From positions 45,819 to 109,818 of the forward strand of contig DF237207.1 in assembly GCA_000708835.1 (NCBI GenBank): a stretch of DNA of 64,000 nucleotides, read 5' to 3'. This DNA comes from Klebsormidium nitens. Lineage: Eukaryota; Streptophyta; Klebsormidiophyceae; Klebsormidiales; Klebsormidiaceae. Numbering within the stretch: the first letter of the stretch is position 1; every line of letters starts with the position of its first letter. The position numbers and the translations under genes are program-made. This document shows positions 12,401 through 22,600 of this stretch, piece by piece. Below the pieces are notes generated by a model. That model was given only the letters and a program-made list of their open reading frames with translations, did no database searches and had not been told where the DNA came from.

Positions 12401-15400
12401 GCAGCTTGGGAGCGATGGTGCTCCTTTTCAAGGGAAGGAGTTCCCGTTCAGCGAGGCCTTTCAAGAGGCGACGGAGGCGGCTTGGGGTGCCGAGCATCCA
12501 GAAGAAGTACGGGAGAGCAGCGGAGAGGCTGACGCAGAGAGAGTAGAAAGGGAAGCGGGGGGGGTGGCTGAAGTGCAGGTTGCGGCTGTCAGGAGGAGCG
12601 GGACAACGGAAGACGGACAGGAACGGGTGGAAGAAGAGATTGTGATCCGGGTGGGGGAGACGGAGGACTCAGGCGCAGGTGTGTTGACTGGGGATCTTTG
12701 AGCTCCTGAAGAATATTTACCATCGAGACTGAGGATTAGCAATTTGCTAGTTTCTTTGACGACTAGGTGCCTTTCTGTTCCTCAATTTTCAGATGTCAAA
12801 CTTTGGATTGTTTTCGCTTTCTGCCTTCGGATTCTGGAGAGCAGGCAGGCTTTGTTTTCGCCTAAGTCGCAGGGAGCAGAGTCATCTTGCTGCATCGTGT
12901 ATCTTGGATTCCTAGTCTGCCGCTATGTCATGAACTATACGGCTTCTGCAGGGTCACCTGGCGACGCTGATGCCACCATTGTCCTCTCCACCTCACAAGA
13001 CGGGACAGTGGAGGATCTGGAGGAGGGGAACACCGGGGCAGGCGCTGCGCCAAACTCTGACTCTGCTGCCGCCTCGAGTCCTGGCTCGCCTGCCGCGGAC
13101 GAGCGTGCTTCGAGTAGCGCTGGGGCGGGGATGACGCTGGCCGGGGAGGACGTGACCCCGCTGGTGGAGCTGCTGCAGTCCCGGGAGGGCGACGAGGCGT
13201 ACGCGCAGGGGACGTCGTGGGGCACGTACGACGAGCTGTCGCCCATGAAACGGAGGTGGCAAGTGGTACGTACTGCTCCGATCGGGCCTTCACGTCAACG
13301 GGCTAAGGCTCGTATGTCTCTCAAATGGTTCAGCGTGACTGTCGCTGTGGCGGCTGGTTCATCCTGCTCTACGTACATACAGACAGACTTGTCGCAAAGT
13401 TGACTTTGTTGACGGCGGCTTCTTCATCGAGCTGCACCTAAAGACCTTGAAGGTCCCGTGACCAGTCGCTGCGAAGTCACCAACATCTGATGTACATACC
13501 GCCTCAAAGGTACGTAGTCCTATGTTGCTTGTGAGCCAGATGCTCATGTAGTTAACGTCAAGCTTCCTGTGCTTCTCTCAAACCGCTCCTTCCTCTGCTG
13601 GTGCAGTGGGCCGACCGGCAGTCCAACCAGGTCCGGCTCGGGTCGGCCCGGGTCAAGCTCATCGACAGCCGCGACATCAAGTTCTCTGCAAAGGAGCCCG
13701 CCATGGAGGGCAACCGACACTTCGTAAGTAGAACGCTCCGTGTTCGTCCCGTCACGAAAGGTGCGGGAAAGGACCTGCTCCTGTTGCTTCCTGCATATGG
13801 CAGACTTTCGCGTCCAGGAGTTTCAACAGGAGGTTTTGTTCAAATATGCTTCGGAGAGCTTCATTACTCTCGGAGCAGATTCCACAGCAGCTGATACCAC
13901 CCCATCCCTGGTACGCTGACCATTGCTCCCGTCTGCATGTGCGCAGGTGTACCAGGTGCTGTACAACGGCAAGCGGTACGCTCTCAAGATGTCGAAGCGG
14001 CCGCAGGACCGCGGCACTCAGCACCTGCTTGTAGACGAGGCCACCAACCTGGCGGCGGCGCAGGCGCCCAACGTGATCGCGCTGCAGGGCGTCGTGCGCG
14101 ACCTGGGCAGTCTACCCATCTACCGCCTCGGCAGGGTCGGCGGGCCGCTCATGACATCAGAGCAGCTGGCGCAGGGCGTCAAGAACGGCACCGTCGAGGA
14201 GCTGCAGTCAGCTGTGCTGCCGGGTACGTCAACTGCGCAACGTTGCCGGCTGTCTTTGCGAGGATTTTTTTGTCCTGCAACATATTATGTTTCATAAATC
14301 GTACAGAAGATGATCAGAGAGTTGGGCCTGTCTGATCCTGCTCGCTTCAATTGCTAGGGGTAGAGGCTGTGCCGCCAAAGGAACCGTCCGGACACAAAGG
14401 ACTCACCATTCTTATTTGTCAGCCTCGTGAACCTTACGCTCCCAATCTTCGTGGAAAGTAGCTTAAGGAGTTTGCGAGATTGCTGAGGGCCCTCCTGCTT
14501 TCGCGCAGACGGTAGCAAGCGGTTGGTGAAGGCGATCCTGGCGGAGGGCAGCGGCGAGCGGTCGCCCAACGTGTACGGCATTCTGATGGAGTACGCGGAG
14601 GGGTCCGACCTGCAGGCGCAGATGGACAAGGCCGGGCCGGGCCACTCCGTCAACGTCGACGAGGCGTGGCACATCTTCCGACAGGTGCGCTGCGCACCAC
14701 TGCCACTGAAACCTAGTGTTTTGTGCACGCGTGCTGGCAGGCCATCGTTCGTTCTCACTTTTTACGTGGTACGATGAGGGACGTTCGTGGAGCAGAATTG
14801 AGTTTTTTTAGGAGGATGTAGTTACACTCTGCCCCCCGCCCAATGTACCTTTGAAGCCAGCATTTTCTCACAGACCATCGGTTTCGGAACCCAACTCAAG
14901 ACGCAGCCAGGGAAGTTATTTTTGCCATCCTCGAGGTCCATCATAAATGTTGCAAACCTGCGGTTCTCGGGAATGTTCGTGCAGACGACTTGTTGTAGCG
15001 ACCCGTTGTAGCGGCCCTCCGCCTCCATGTTGACGTCTGTCGTTTTCCTGGTGCTGCAGCTGGCGGTGGGCCTGGGCGAGGTCCACGCTGCGAAGCTGGC
15101 GCACAACAACGTGGACCTGTCCAACGTGCTGCTGGTCCGCGACGACAGCCAGGCGTCCGGCGTGCGCTGCTGCTGGAGCGGCCTTAGCCTCGCCAAGAAG
15201 ACGGACAACCACGGCAATGTGCGCCTCTCCACGGAGGAGCGCCTCGCCCGCCTCATGCGCCAGGACGACTACTACCAGGTGAAGCCCGCAGGAACTCTCG
15301 GAGACCGCAGATGTCGTGTATGCGCTTACGCTTTTCCCGTTTGGTCATTGGAGGTGTGGCTCCGTTTATGTCCGAGCATGGTAATCAGCTTCACCTAAGC

Positions 15401-16550
15401 GTCCTTCGCTGATTGGAAGAGCGGACATAATAGGGCTGCACTGGGGTGCACGGTGGAAGAGGGTACTGTACACTCTGAAGCCAGGTTGGCCTGGCTTCGC
15501 TGCACAATACCTACGAAGGGGAGGCCTTACTTTCGAGTCCCTATCGGGAAGCACCTTTCGACCGAGGAAATGGCTTTATTTTCGAGGAGTGACGTACCTC
15601 AACTCTTGTTTTGGCGCAGGCCCCGGAGCTGACGGACGAGAGTGCGGCGGTGCTGTACAACGGGTTCAAGGCGGACACGTACTCGCTGGGCAAGGCGTTC
15701 CTGCTGCTGGTGGGCGACGAGTACGAGGCGCAGGCCAGCGCGGAGAGCGAGGCGGTGCGCGACATGGACCTCATGTTCGGCATGACGCTGCAGCCGGAGC
15801 CGGAGGACCGCGCCACCTCCGTGGAGGTCATGGAGTTCACGCGCCAAAAGGAGCTCGAGGCCATCGAGCGCTGGCGCGAGAAGGAGGACGAGAAGCTCCA
15901 GGAAATGGTGGGGGACGCCGCCGCTGCATCAGAGATTGGCTCGGCCAGCCTGTCTCCTGGATCATGTTGTTCAGAAAAATGGAATCGAAACTGTCAACAC
16001 AAAAGTAGGTCTGGAACAGAGGACTAGCTTGATATTGTTTAAGGAGCTGGGTCCTTGACAAGAAGTGACTCCGCTCGGGGCTTCGGAAGCTCTCTGTCGT
16101 GACTTCGGTTGATTTCGTTCCCGTTGGAAATGACGGTTGATAACTTGATGTTTCAGAAGGGCCAACCTTTAGAAACAGATTCTGTTAAGTAGTTCCTGTT
16201 CCCAAGCGATTAGGAAGTGCTGCGCTTCGGCGTCAGGTGTGCCGACTCCGCAGATGAGTCCGCTCCCGTGCCTCCCATAACCCTCAACTTTGCTTGCTTT
16301 GCTTGCCCAGGCTCGGGCCGGGCTGCCCAAGACGGACGAAGAGATTGTGCTGGAGAACATGATGGACGAGGACCCCAACGAGCTGCGGGAGGTGGAGGAG
16401 GCGGCCTACGCTGCGCTGGTGGAGGAGATGCGCAAGCGGCAGGCAGCCGCACTGGAGCAGAGCGAAGGACAGGGCCAGGGGCTCACCGGAAGGGGCAAGA
16501 GGGAAGCGGGGAGAAGTGCTTCACAGGCGGCCAGCAACAGGACGAAGTAG
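9466..16550 (+). CDS. Predicted organelle-targeted membrane protein with a C-terminal pseudokinase domain
   Basis: Predicted 1280 aa in 10 exons: 9466-10023, 10494-11435, 11967-12678, 12952-13265, 13607-13723, 13947-14223, 14509-14684, 15060-15278, 15620-15907 and 16311-16550. Residues 1-80 are Ser/Arg/Ala-rich and look like a plastid transit peptide. Residues 187-206 form one membrane helix (PFLVAPAALLLALVAARL). Residues 345-490 hold three related acidic helix units (for example MQELVDSGELD and LIRQMVESGEF), followed by a long disordered acidic region. From about 860 to 1200 the protein has a kinase-like fold: beta3 Lys in YALKMSK (K895), the APE motif (1106-1108) and the helix-F Asp in KADTYSLG. 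The catalytic loop reads HNNVDLSN instead of HRDLKxxN, and the DFG position reads WSG, so phosphotransfer is doubtful. The donor at 15908 (ATG|GTGGGG) is weak. Two separate genes meeting near 12.7-12.9 kb is possible, but the phase-1 splice joins them cleanly. The targeting call is inferred. Confidence 0.8.
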
Positions 16551-17594
16551 CGCAGACGTTAATTGTGCAAGCGGTGGAGGAGGCTACCGGTGGTGGCCAC
16601 CAAGGGGGGCGCCATTTTGGTTTGTTCCCGCTTCAACCAGGGTATTGCAACTGACCGCGTTCAATGAACGCTCACCAACCATACACGGGTGTCGGCTGTC
16701 CATGCAATGTCGACCTATTTCGATAGCAGATCTCTCATATTGTAAGGATATGGCGCTGTAGCCAGTTCCAAGTTTTGACTCCAGGTCGGCGGATTCAAAT
16801 AAGTTCAAATAGGGCACTATTCTCCTCGGTCTGTCGAATCACTGAACACATCCTGGGTTTGTCGAATCACTGAACACAGGCCTGCGCGAACGTGGAGCCT
16901 CGTTATTATAGCTGCTACATGCGCATCAAATCCGCTCCATGTAGTCGTCCAAGTTTGCCAGGTGCCAAGTAAAGCTTAACGTCAGTCATTGTTGCATACA
17001 CCACTGCAACCACTAAAATTATTACAGTGTTGGACGTTCTAAATCAAGCACACTGGCACTAACTAGCTTGAGTGTTTCCGGCTCTGCATTCATATAGTAT
17101 TTGGAACCGCTGCGGTATCCTTGGCTACTATAACCGCAAGCGCTGATGCTACTCCGCGCCCGCTGCCATATAATAGCAGAAATTCCAAGATCGGCCATGT
17201 TGCTGTAAGCTTGCAGCTTTTAGACAACTGTGCGGCCGGGCACATGGTGCGTTATTGCAGCATGTTCTCAGGCATAATTTATAATTATCCGGCCAGGCCA
17301 GGCCATGGGTTACGTTGTGCACAGATAGAGAGATTTCAAGTCCATATTCACTTCACGGGGCCTCACCCAATATTAACTGACTCGATGCGTGATTGTATTT
17401 TGAAAAGCCCGGCCGGTGTTCAAACGGCAATGATACACATGTTACAGCGCCGGGGAAGCACAAGTAATCAGCATGCCTGGCAACACCCCATCTTCATGAC
17501 AACATCATTTTATACACCAATCAGCTTTACCATGGAACGTCTTTCTCCTCCTTGCTGACTTTCAATATTGACTCAACTCGATTCTATATCGTTG
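16551..17594. other. Convergent intergenic spacer with a short direct repeat
   Basis: A 1.0-kb AT-rich spacer between two convergent genes, with no credible ORF. It contains two 19-bp copies of TGTCGAATCACTGAACACA at 16832-16850 and 16860-16878, and nearby short ATTCAAATA/GTTCAAATA repeats around 16792-16810. No transposon ends are recognisable around them. Confidence 0.6.
16832..16878 (+). repeat. Two-copy 19-bp direct repeat
   Basis: The sequence TGTCGAATCACTGAACACA occurs at 16832-16850 and again at 16860-16878, separated by 9 bp. The identity is seen directly. It is probably a local replication-slippage duplication. Confidence 0.8.
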
Positions 17595-18719
17595 TCAATT
17601 CCCTAGTTGATACGCAATATCCTTCTCTACATACATAGAAGGCACATAGGAGTATGTATAGAAGAGCTGATTCTCTGCTGCCCAGATCTGGTGCATTAAC
17701 ACTTCCGGATGCGAGCCCAAGTACATTTCGGGTTCGTAGTAGTCTGGACCTATCTTAGGCTCGAGTTTCAAGAAGTACGATGCTCTTGCCCACCAGAAAT
17801 TCCCCGAGAAGTGCGCTTTTGGTTCGCTTAATAGTTGGCAGCCTACTGTGTCATAAGTCTGAAGCAAGTTAATACAGCGCTCGTGTCTTCTCAGCAGAAA
17901 ATAGTGCATGTACAGTGTCCAGTAAAAGACATTCATATCCCCTGGCTTAGTAACTCCCTTTGTATGGAGATAAAGGATGACATCTGTTGGGTCTATATGG
18001 TCCCGAATGCTCTCAAGCGTGAACCGCTCATACAGAGAGATGTCAAGTGTAGTTTTTACCACCCGAACTTTACTTCCAAACCCAACCAGAGTCCCCTCCG
18101 CCGACGTGATGTTTTCTTGGGTATTGCCCATGACAAAACAGTATACTCCCTCTGCGCGCTCGTACACGCCGCTCAGCATCAAGCGCGACATGTGGTCAAT
18201 GATCATCTGTTCAAAGGACTCACCTATCGCTGCCACATGGTAAAACACTTTCACCGTCGGATTCCATACGCCATCAGCCGCTGTCCCCCAGCTTTCCACT
18301 GGCTCACCTTCCTGACTGCCTGCACTGCTTGTTCCTTCGCCCCTCAAGACTCCTTCCCCGTTCCGTTCAGCTTGCTTAACTTCTAAACAACTTGCATTGC
18401 TCAGCTTATCATCTACTTGGTTAACTTCCAACTCCGACTGCTTATTACTCCAAACACTTGGTTTGAATTCTGAGCCCCCATCTCGGCCATCGGACTGCCA
18501 CAAACCTGCCGAAGGATTGAAATCTACAATGCGCCCTGTGATTGGCGTGCCCCCTAAGAAGCCCAGTACGGCACCCCCCAATGCCGCCAGAACCACCGCT
18601 GTGACCAGGAATTCCCAAGAGTACAGTTGACGGGAGTGTGACGCGGCCTTTGGAAGACTTGAACCAGGACCTGGTAAGCCAGTGTCTGCCCCATCCAAGG
18701 TGGTCCCTTTTGGCACCAT
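17595..18719 (-). CDS. Intronless type II membrane protein, glycosyltransferase-like
   Basis: A single uninterrupted frame of 374 aa, unusual among the intron-rich neighbours. A short basic N-terminus precedes one membrane helix at about residues 36-57, giving a type II (Golgi-style signal-anchor) topology. A Ser/Glu-rich stem follows to about residue 150, then a compact C-terminal domain. That domain contains DVILYLHTKGVTK, a WTLYMHYFLL segment, and HFSGNFWWARASYFLKL followed by YEPEMYLGS. Similar 'HTKG ... SGNFWWA' patterns occur in uncharacterised glycosyltransferase-like proteins of algae, bacteria and large viruses; this is recalled from memory and was not searched. Role inferred: transfer of sugar to a glycoprotein or cell-wall polymer in the Golgi. 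No classic DxD motif stands out, so the catalytic assignment is tentative. The ATG at 18719 opens the frame. Confidence 0.7.
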   Translation of the reverse strand: MVPKGTTLDGADTGLPGPGSSLPKAASHSRQLYSWEFLVTAVVLAALGGAVLGFLGGTPITGRIVDFNPSAGLWQSDGRDGGSEFKPSVWSNKQSELEVNQVDDKLSNASCLEVKQAERNGEGVLRGEGTSSAGSQEGEPVESWGTAADGVWNPTVKVFYHVAAIGESFEQMIIDHMSRLMLSGVYERAEGVYCFVMGNTQENITSAEGTLVGFGSKVRVVKTTLDISLYERFTLESIRDHIDPTDVILYLHTKGVTKPGDMNVFYWTLYMHYFLLRRHERCINLLQTYDTVGCQLLSEPKAHFSGNFWWARASYFLKLEPKIGPDYYEPEMYLGSHPEVLMHQIWAAENQLFYTYSYVPSMYVEKDIAYQLGN

Positions 18720-19247
18720 TTTGAAAAGCGGCCAAAACCATTCAGCTCTATGACCGGAACAAGAAGCTGATATTCAATTTTCTACTCAGAGTCCTGGCAA
18801 ATTAGCAGACACTTCCACCAGGAAGTGCCATCACATTGCCGTTGGACGAAGCTGCAGATTTTGCTGCCAATTTTGAGCTTTCGGCCAGTGCAGAAAACGA
18901 GTGCTTGATCCCATGCCACTCAGGCTGCGCCTGCTCGTATTGAAGCCCCCAACTGTGACCACCACGGTGAACCCCTGATCACATGAATTCAAGACAAGTA
19001 CTTGTGCAGAGGGTGCTTTCCTCCGAACACTACCGTATCTCCTCTGGCTGTACATCTGTCCTGATCTTCTCTCCACTTTGCGTTGCCATCCCTGACGCTT
19101 CGAAGCGCTTCTTGTGAAAACTCAAGAGATAACCTGAGATAACCTGTAGATCTGGCTGTCAATGTCAACCCCAGGTCCCTGCCTGGTGCCTACTTTTTCA
19201 ATTGATTTCTTTATAAAGGGCAGCGCAACTACTGTTTCGAACCGTCT
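18720..19247. promoter_or_regulatory. Divergent region upstream of the glycosyltransferase-like gene and the tRNA
   Basis: A 528-bp spacer that should contain the promoter of the minus-strand gene ending at 17595. A TATA-like stretch (TTTATAAAGG, about 19210-19219) lies about 30 bp before the tRNA-Asp gene, where plant tRNA genes often carry such a motif. No ORF here is credible. Confidence 0.4.
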
Positions 19248-19319
19248 GTCGATGTAGTATAATGGTCAGTATCACCGCCTGTCACGCGGTAGATCCGGGT
19301 TCGATCCCCGGCATCGGCG
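19248..19319 (+). tRNA. tRNA-Asp (anticodon GUC)
   Basis: A 72-nt cloverleaf. The acceptor stem GTCGATG/CATCGGC pairs over all seven positions, with one G-T wobble. The anticodon stem ACCGC/GCGGT flanks loop CTGTCAC, giving anticodon GTC at 19281-19283. The T arm carries CCGGG-TTCGATC-CCCGG. Internal A box (TAGTATAATGG) and B box (GGTTCGATCCC) are intact. There is no intron, and CCA is not encoded, as expected for a eukaryotic nuclear tRNA. Confidence 0.97.
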
Positions 19320-19356
19320 CCTCGGGACGCAAGTCCTAGCCACCACAAGAGAACCC

Positions 19357-19366
19357 TTTTCTTTTT
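19357..19366 (+). terminator. RNA polymerase III terminator of the tRNA-Asp gene
   Basis: T runs (TTTT then TTTTT, split by one C) begin 38 bp after the tRNA discriminator base. They are the first T4 or longer runs downstream of the gene, so they are the likely pol III stop. Confidence 0.65.
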
Positions 19367-19609
19367 CGCCACCCTTTCTTTTTCGCCAGGGTGGTAAGAT
19401 ATAATATACAGTATACTGCTTCAAGTTCCATTTCTGAGCCCCATTGACTGGGCTCATGGCGGCTGAAATTGTTTACACCTGGTGGGATTGAGCAGCAGCC
19501 ACTGCCACCATGGATTGCGGTGATCTACAGCATTGAAGTCCGATTGTCCACTGCAATCTGCGACAAATGCTGTGCCATTTTTGCACCGTCTCATTGGAAG
19601 GTGACGCGA

Positions 19610-22600
19610 ATGGCTCGGAAATCGTCTTCCCAGGAGTCCGCAGGCGACTCAAGAGCGGGCCTCCTCTTTTCCTCAGCTGACTCCGGTGGGGTCAGCCTGC
19701 TTGACCCAAAGCTGCCCCCACCAAGTAACCAGCTCCTTCTTCATTCTCTCCTTAACCCATCAAGCAAGTACTCAATGCCGCATACGATGCCAGACCAGCT
19801 GCAGCAAGTCACTGCGGAACTTGTGTTCCATGGCCCTGAACGTGCGCAGCAGCTGTGCATCCGCCAGGGCTGGCCACTGAGCTTGGTCAGCTTCCAGCAA
19901 TTGGAGCAGGCGCTCATGTACGGCAGCAGAAAGGAGATAGAGGCGGCGTTGAAGACCCTGGAGGCAGAAGGACACAGCATAGCTGCACTGGACAAGCTGC
20001 TGTTCAAGGCACTCAGCCTCCTTGATGCGGGGGGTGGCATGTATATGCACAGCCAGGCAGCCAGGTGCGGTTTGTGATACTGTGAATGGCCGTGGTCGAT
20101 GATGCAATTGCCTGCTTTCTTGATGAGATTGGTGGTACCGTTTTGCATGTTTCCAAGATCATTGTGCTCATCTCATTCGCACATGATCATTTGGTGGCCA
20201 AGGCTGCACCAAGGTCAATGACCCAGCATTTGAAGATGAAGTTGGCTGGGTGGCGCTGCCTCTTGATGCTTTTCAGTCGGTTCCTGCATGACCATGAGGA
20301 GAACGCGCAAACTTTGTTTTCAGGGGCTCACCAAGAACGCAAGAACCCCAGGTTTGAGCCAGTGTTTAAACCAGTGTAGTCCGACTCTCTGCAGGTTGCT
20401 GGAAGTTGCGGCCGTCTTTGCCAGCGGAATGCTACAGAAGCAGGCCATTGCAGCATGGCAAGAGAGGCAGCAGGCTTGGAGATCCTCCCAACAAACGCTG
20501 GGCCCCGTCCTTGAGCGCCAGCCAGGTATCAGCCCCTACCCACGAGTGCCGCGGAGCCCAGCCCCGCACCAGCAGGGCCTGTCAGTCAGTCACTCGCTGG
20601 CCACCTCAGTGGAGGCAGCCAACCTGTGCCACCACCTGGAGACAATCCGCAAGCTTCAAGATCTGGCTGAGAAGCGGACTGCATTCGACCGCAGCTCGCC
20701 CAGCCAAGTCGGAGAGAGTGACACCAAGGCCGAAGCGGTAGCTGAACCTCTCGCAGTGGCTCTGAGCAACCGAGGGGGCCGGTCTGAACGTGGGGTCAGG
20801 ATTACTGGCATCCAGGGCCTAGCATCAGGCCTGGCTGATGGGATACCCGACCTAGGGAAATTCGATTGGACGTTGCCTGGAGAGCGGGCCTTGGTCGTGA
20901 AGGCAGGGCAAAGGGCCAGCGGCGCCAAAGAACATGAGCCTTCAGGTGCAAGATCTTGCAAAGATGTACAAAAATACAAGAGTTTTGAACCTTGCAATTG
21001 TATTCTCCGTGTCTTAAGCAAGGTTTTTGGTCCAGTGCTCGGATTCCTCGCTTATTACTGCGAATCTTGTATCTTCTAGCCGAGATTATCTCTGGTGGTC
21101 ATCGGTGCTTTATTCAAACAAGTCCGTTCCTTCTTCTGCCAGGGGCCGTTGTGGCGGCCGGGGCACAGGAAATGGAGCAGAGTGGTGATCGAGAGGAAGA
21201 GCGGCCGGCAGATCTGGTGGCCCGCTGGGGGCGGGAGGACAGCCCCCCGGAGGTAGTGGTGCGGGATGCACTCCGAGTGGGCCGGTTAGCGCTGGCAGTG
21301 GCGTACTTACAGCAGAAACGCGGGGCAGATGCAACTGGAGGTGGGTGGCTCGAAGCTATAATCGTCAGACATGGTGACCCATGCGCAACTATGCCATATC
21401 ACAAGATCATGGTGTATGCATGCCTTACTATGACGATCTCAGACTGTTCAGTCCAGGAACCTTCTCACTTTATTCTTCGGCAGCTGCCACCTCACCAGTT
21501 CGCCGGTCTCTCTCTTCGTGTAGGTCGAGTCTTTGCAGAGGTACGAGAGGCTGGCCGCCGCCTGGCCTATGACTTCTTTCGTGCTGGCAACACGGACACT
21601 GCCCTCCTGGCGCTCCGACGACTGGGAGAGAACGTGGACCAGGCGCTCCGGGAGCTGGCCATGGGGAGCCTGCAGAGGGACATCCGCAAGCGGGCAGCCG
21701 GCGAGCTACGGGTGAGTGACAGACTTGGGAGGTATTATACAAGTGTCAAGCGCATCGACGGAAAATCGTAAGTCTTCATTGACCTGCCCTCATCTCAAAA
21801 GCAGATATGGTCTTCGTGATCCAGTCGTATCCCTTTAAGGGGCCTTTTGTGCGGACTGGTCGGGCCCCCGTTTTCAGTCGTCCTCTCACGCCGTTGATAC
21901 GACGAGTGAGCAATTGTCCCCTTCCTCCTGCAGAACCGGGGCCTTCTCAGCAAACAGGAGGCGCGGGCCCTTCGGATCCTCAGCGACCTCGAGGCTGCGC
22001 ATCCGGAAGAGTCCTTTTGGCGAGCGTACAGGGCTCGTGTGAAGCAAGCTTCGTCTGAAGACCCAAAACTTGTTGGAACGGGTATCGGCTTGACGGTTTT
22101 GAACGGTGAAGTGAAGAACGGGGACGGGGTCGATTTGACGTGTGGAGAGGTGAACGGGGCAGTGCTTGGAGTCTGGGGGGCGTTTGCTGGGGCAAGCGAG
22201 AAGATCGAGAAGAAGAGCGAAACGGATTTGCAGCAAGGCGGGGAGTGGTACCTCTGCCTTGCAGCCGATTGGGTCAGCAGATGGGACCGTGTCACCATCG
22301 AGCGGGTGAGAACGGCTGCCAGCTCGTTGCACCGCTGTTCAGATGGCTCTATTCGAGATGTCCTGGTGTTTGAGAATCAAGCCCTGTCCCAAGAAGTCAG
22401 TTCCGGGTAGTCGCTCAAGCTCGATTTACATATGGCTTGTTGTCCTCTGTATCACCGTTCCTGCTGACCTCTCATGAATCTCAGAAAAGATGCGGACAGT
22501 GAGTTCCTCCAAAACGGCTGCCAACTTGTAGAAGAATACCTGCTCATCGTGTCCGTTCGTCTGCACCAGATCTATCTGGAGAGGGGTCTGGCCCCGCTCA

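Noticed and set aside
12679-12701. In-frame stop suggesting that the pseudokinase gene ends at 12701
   Set aside because: A GTGTGT donor at 12679 and an acceptor ending at 12951 join in phase 1 and continue the acidic low-complexity protein into the kinase-like exons. I prefer one gene, but cDNA could show two.
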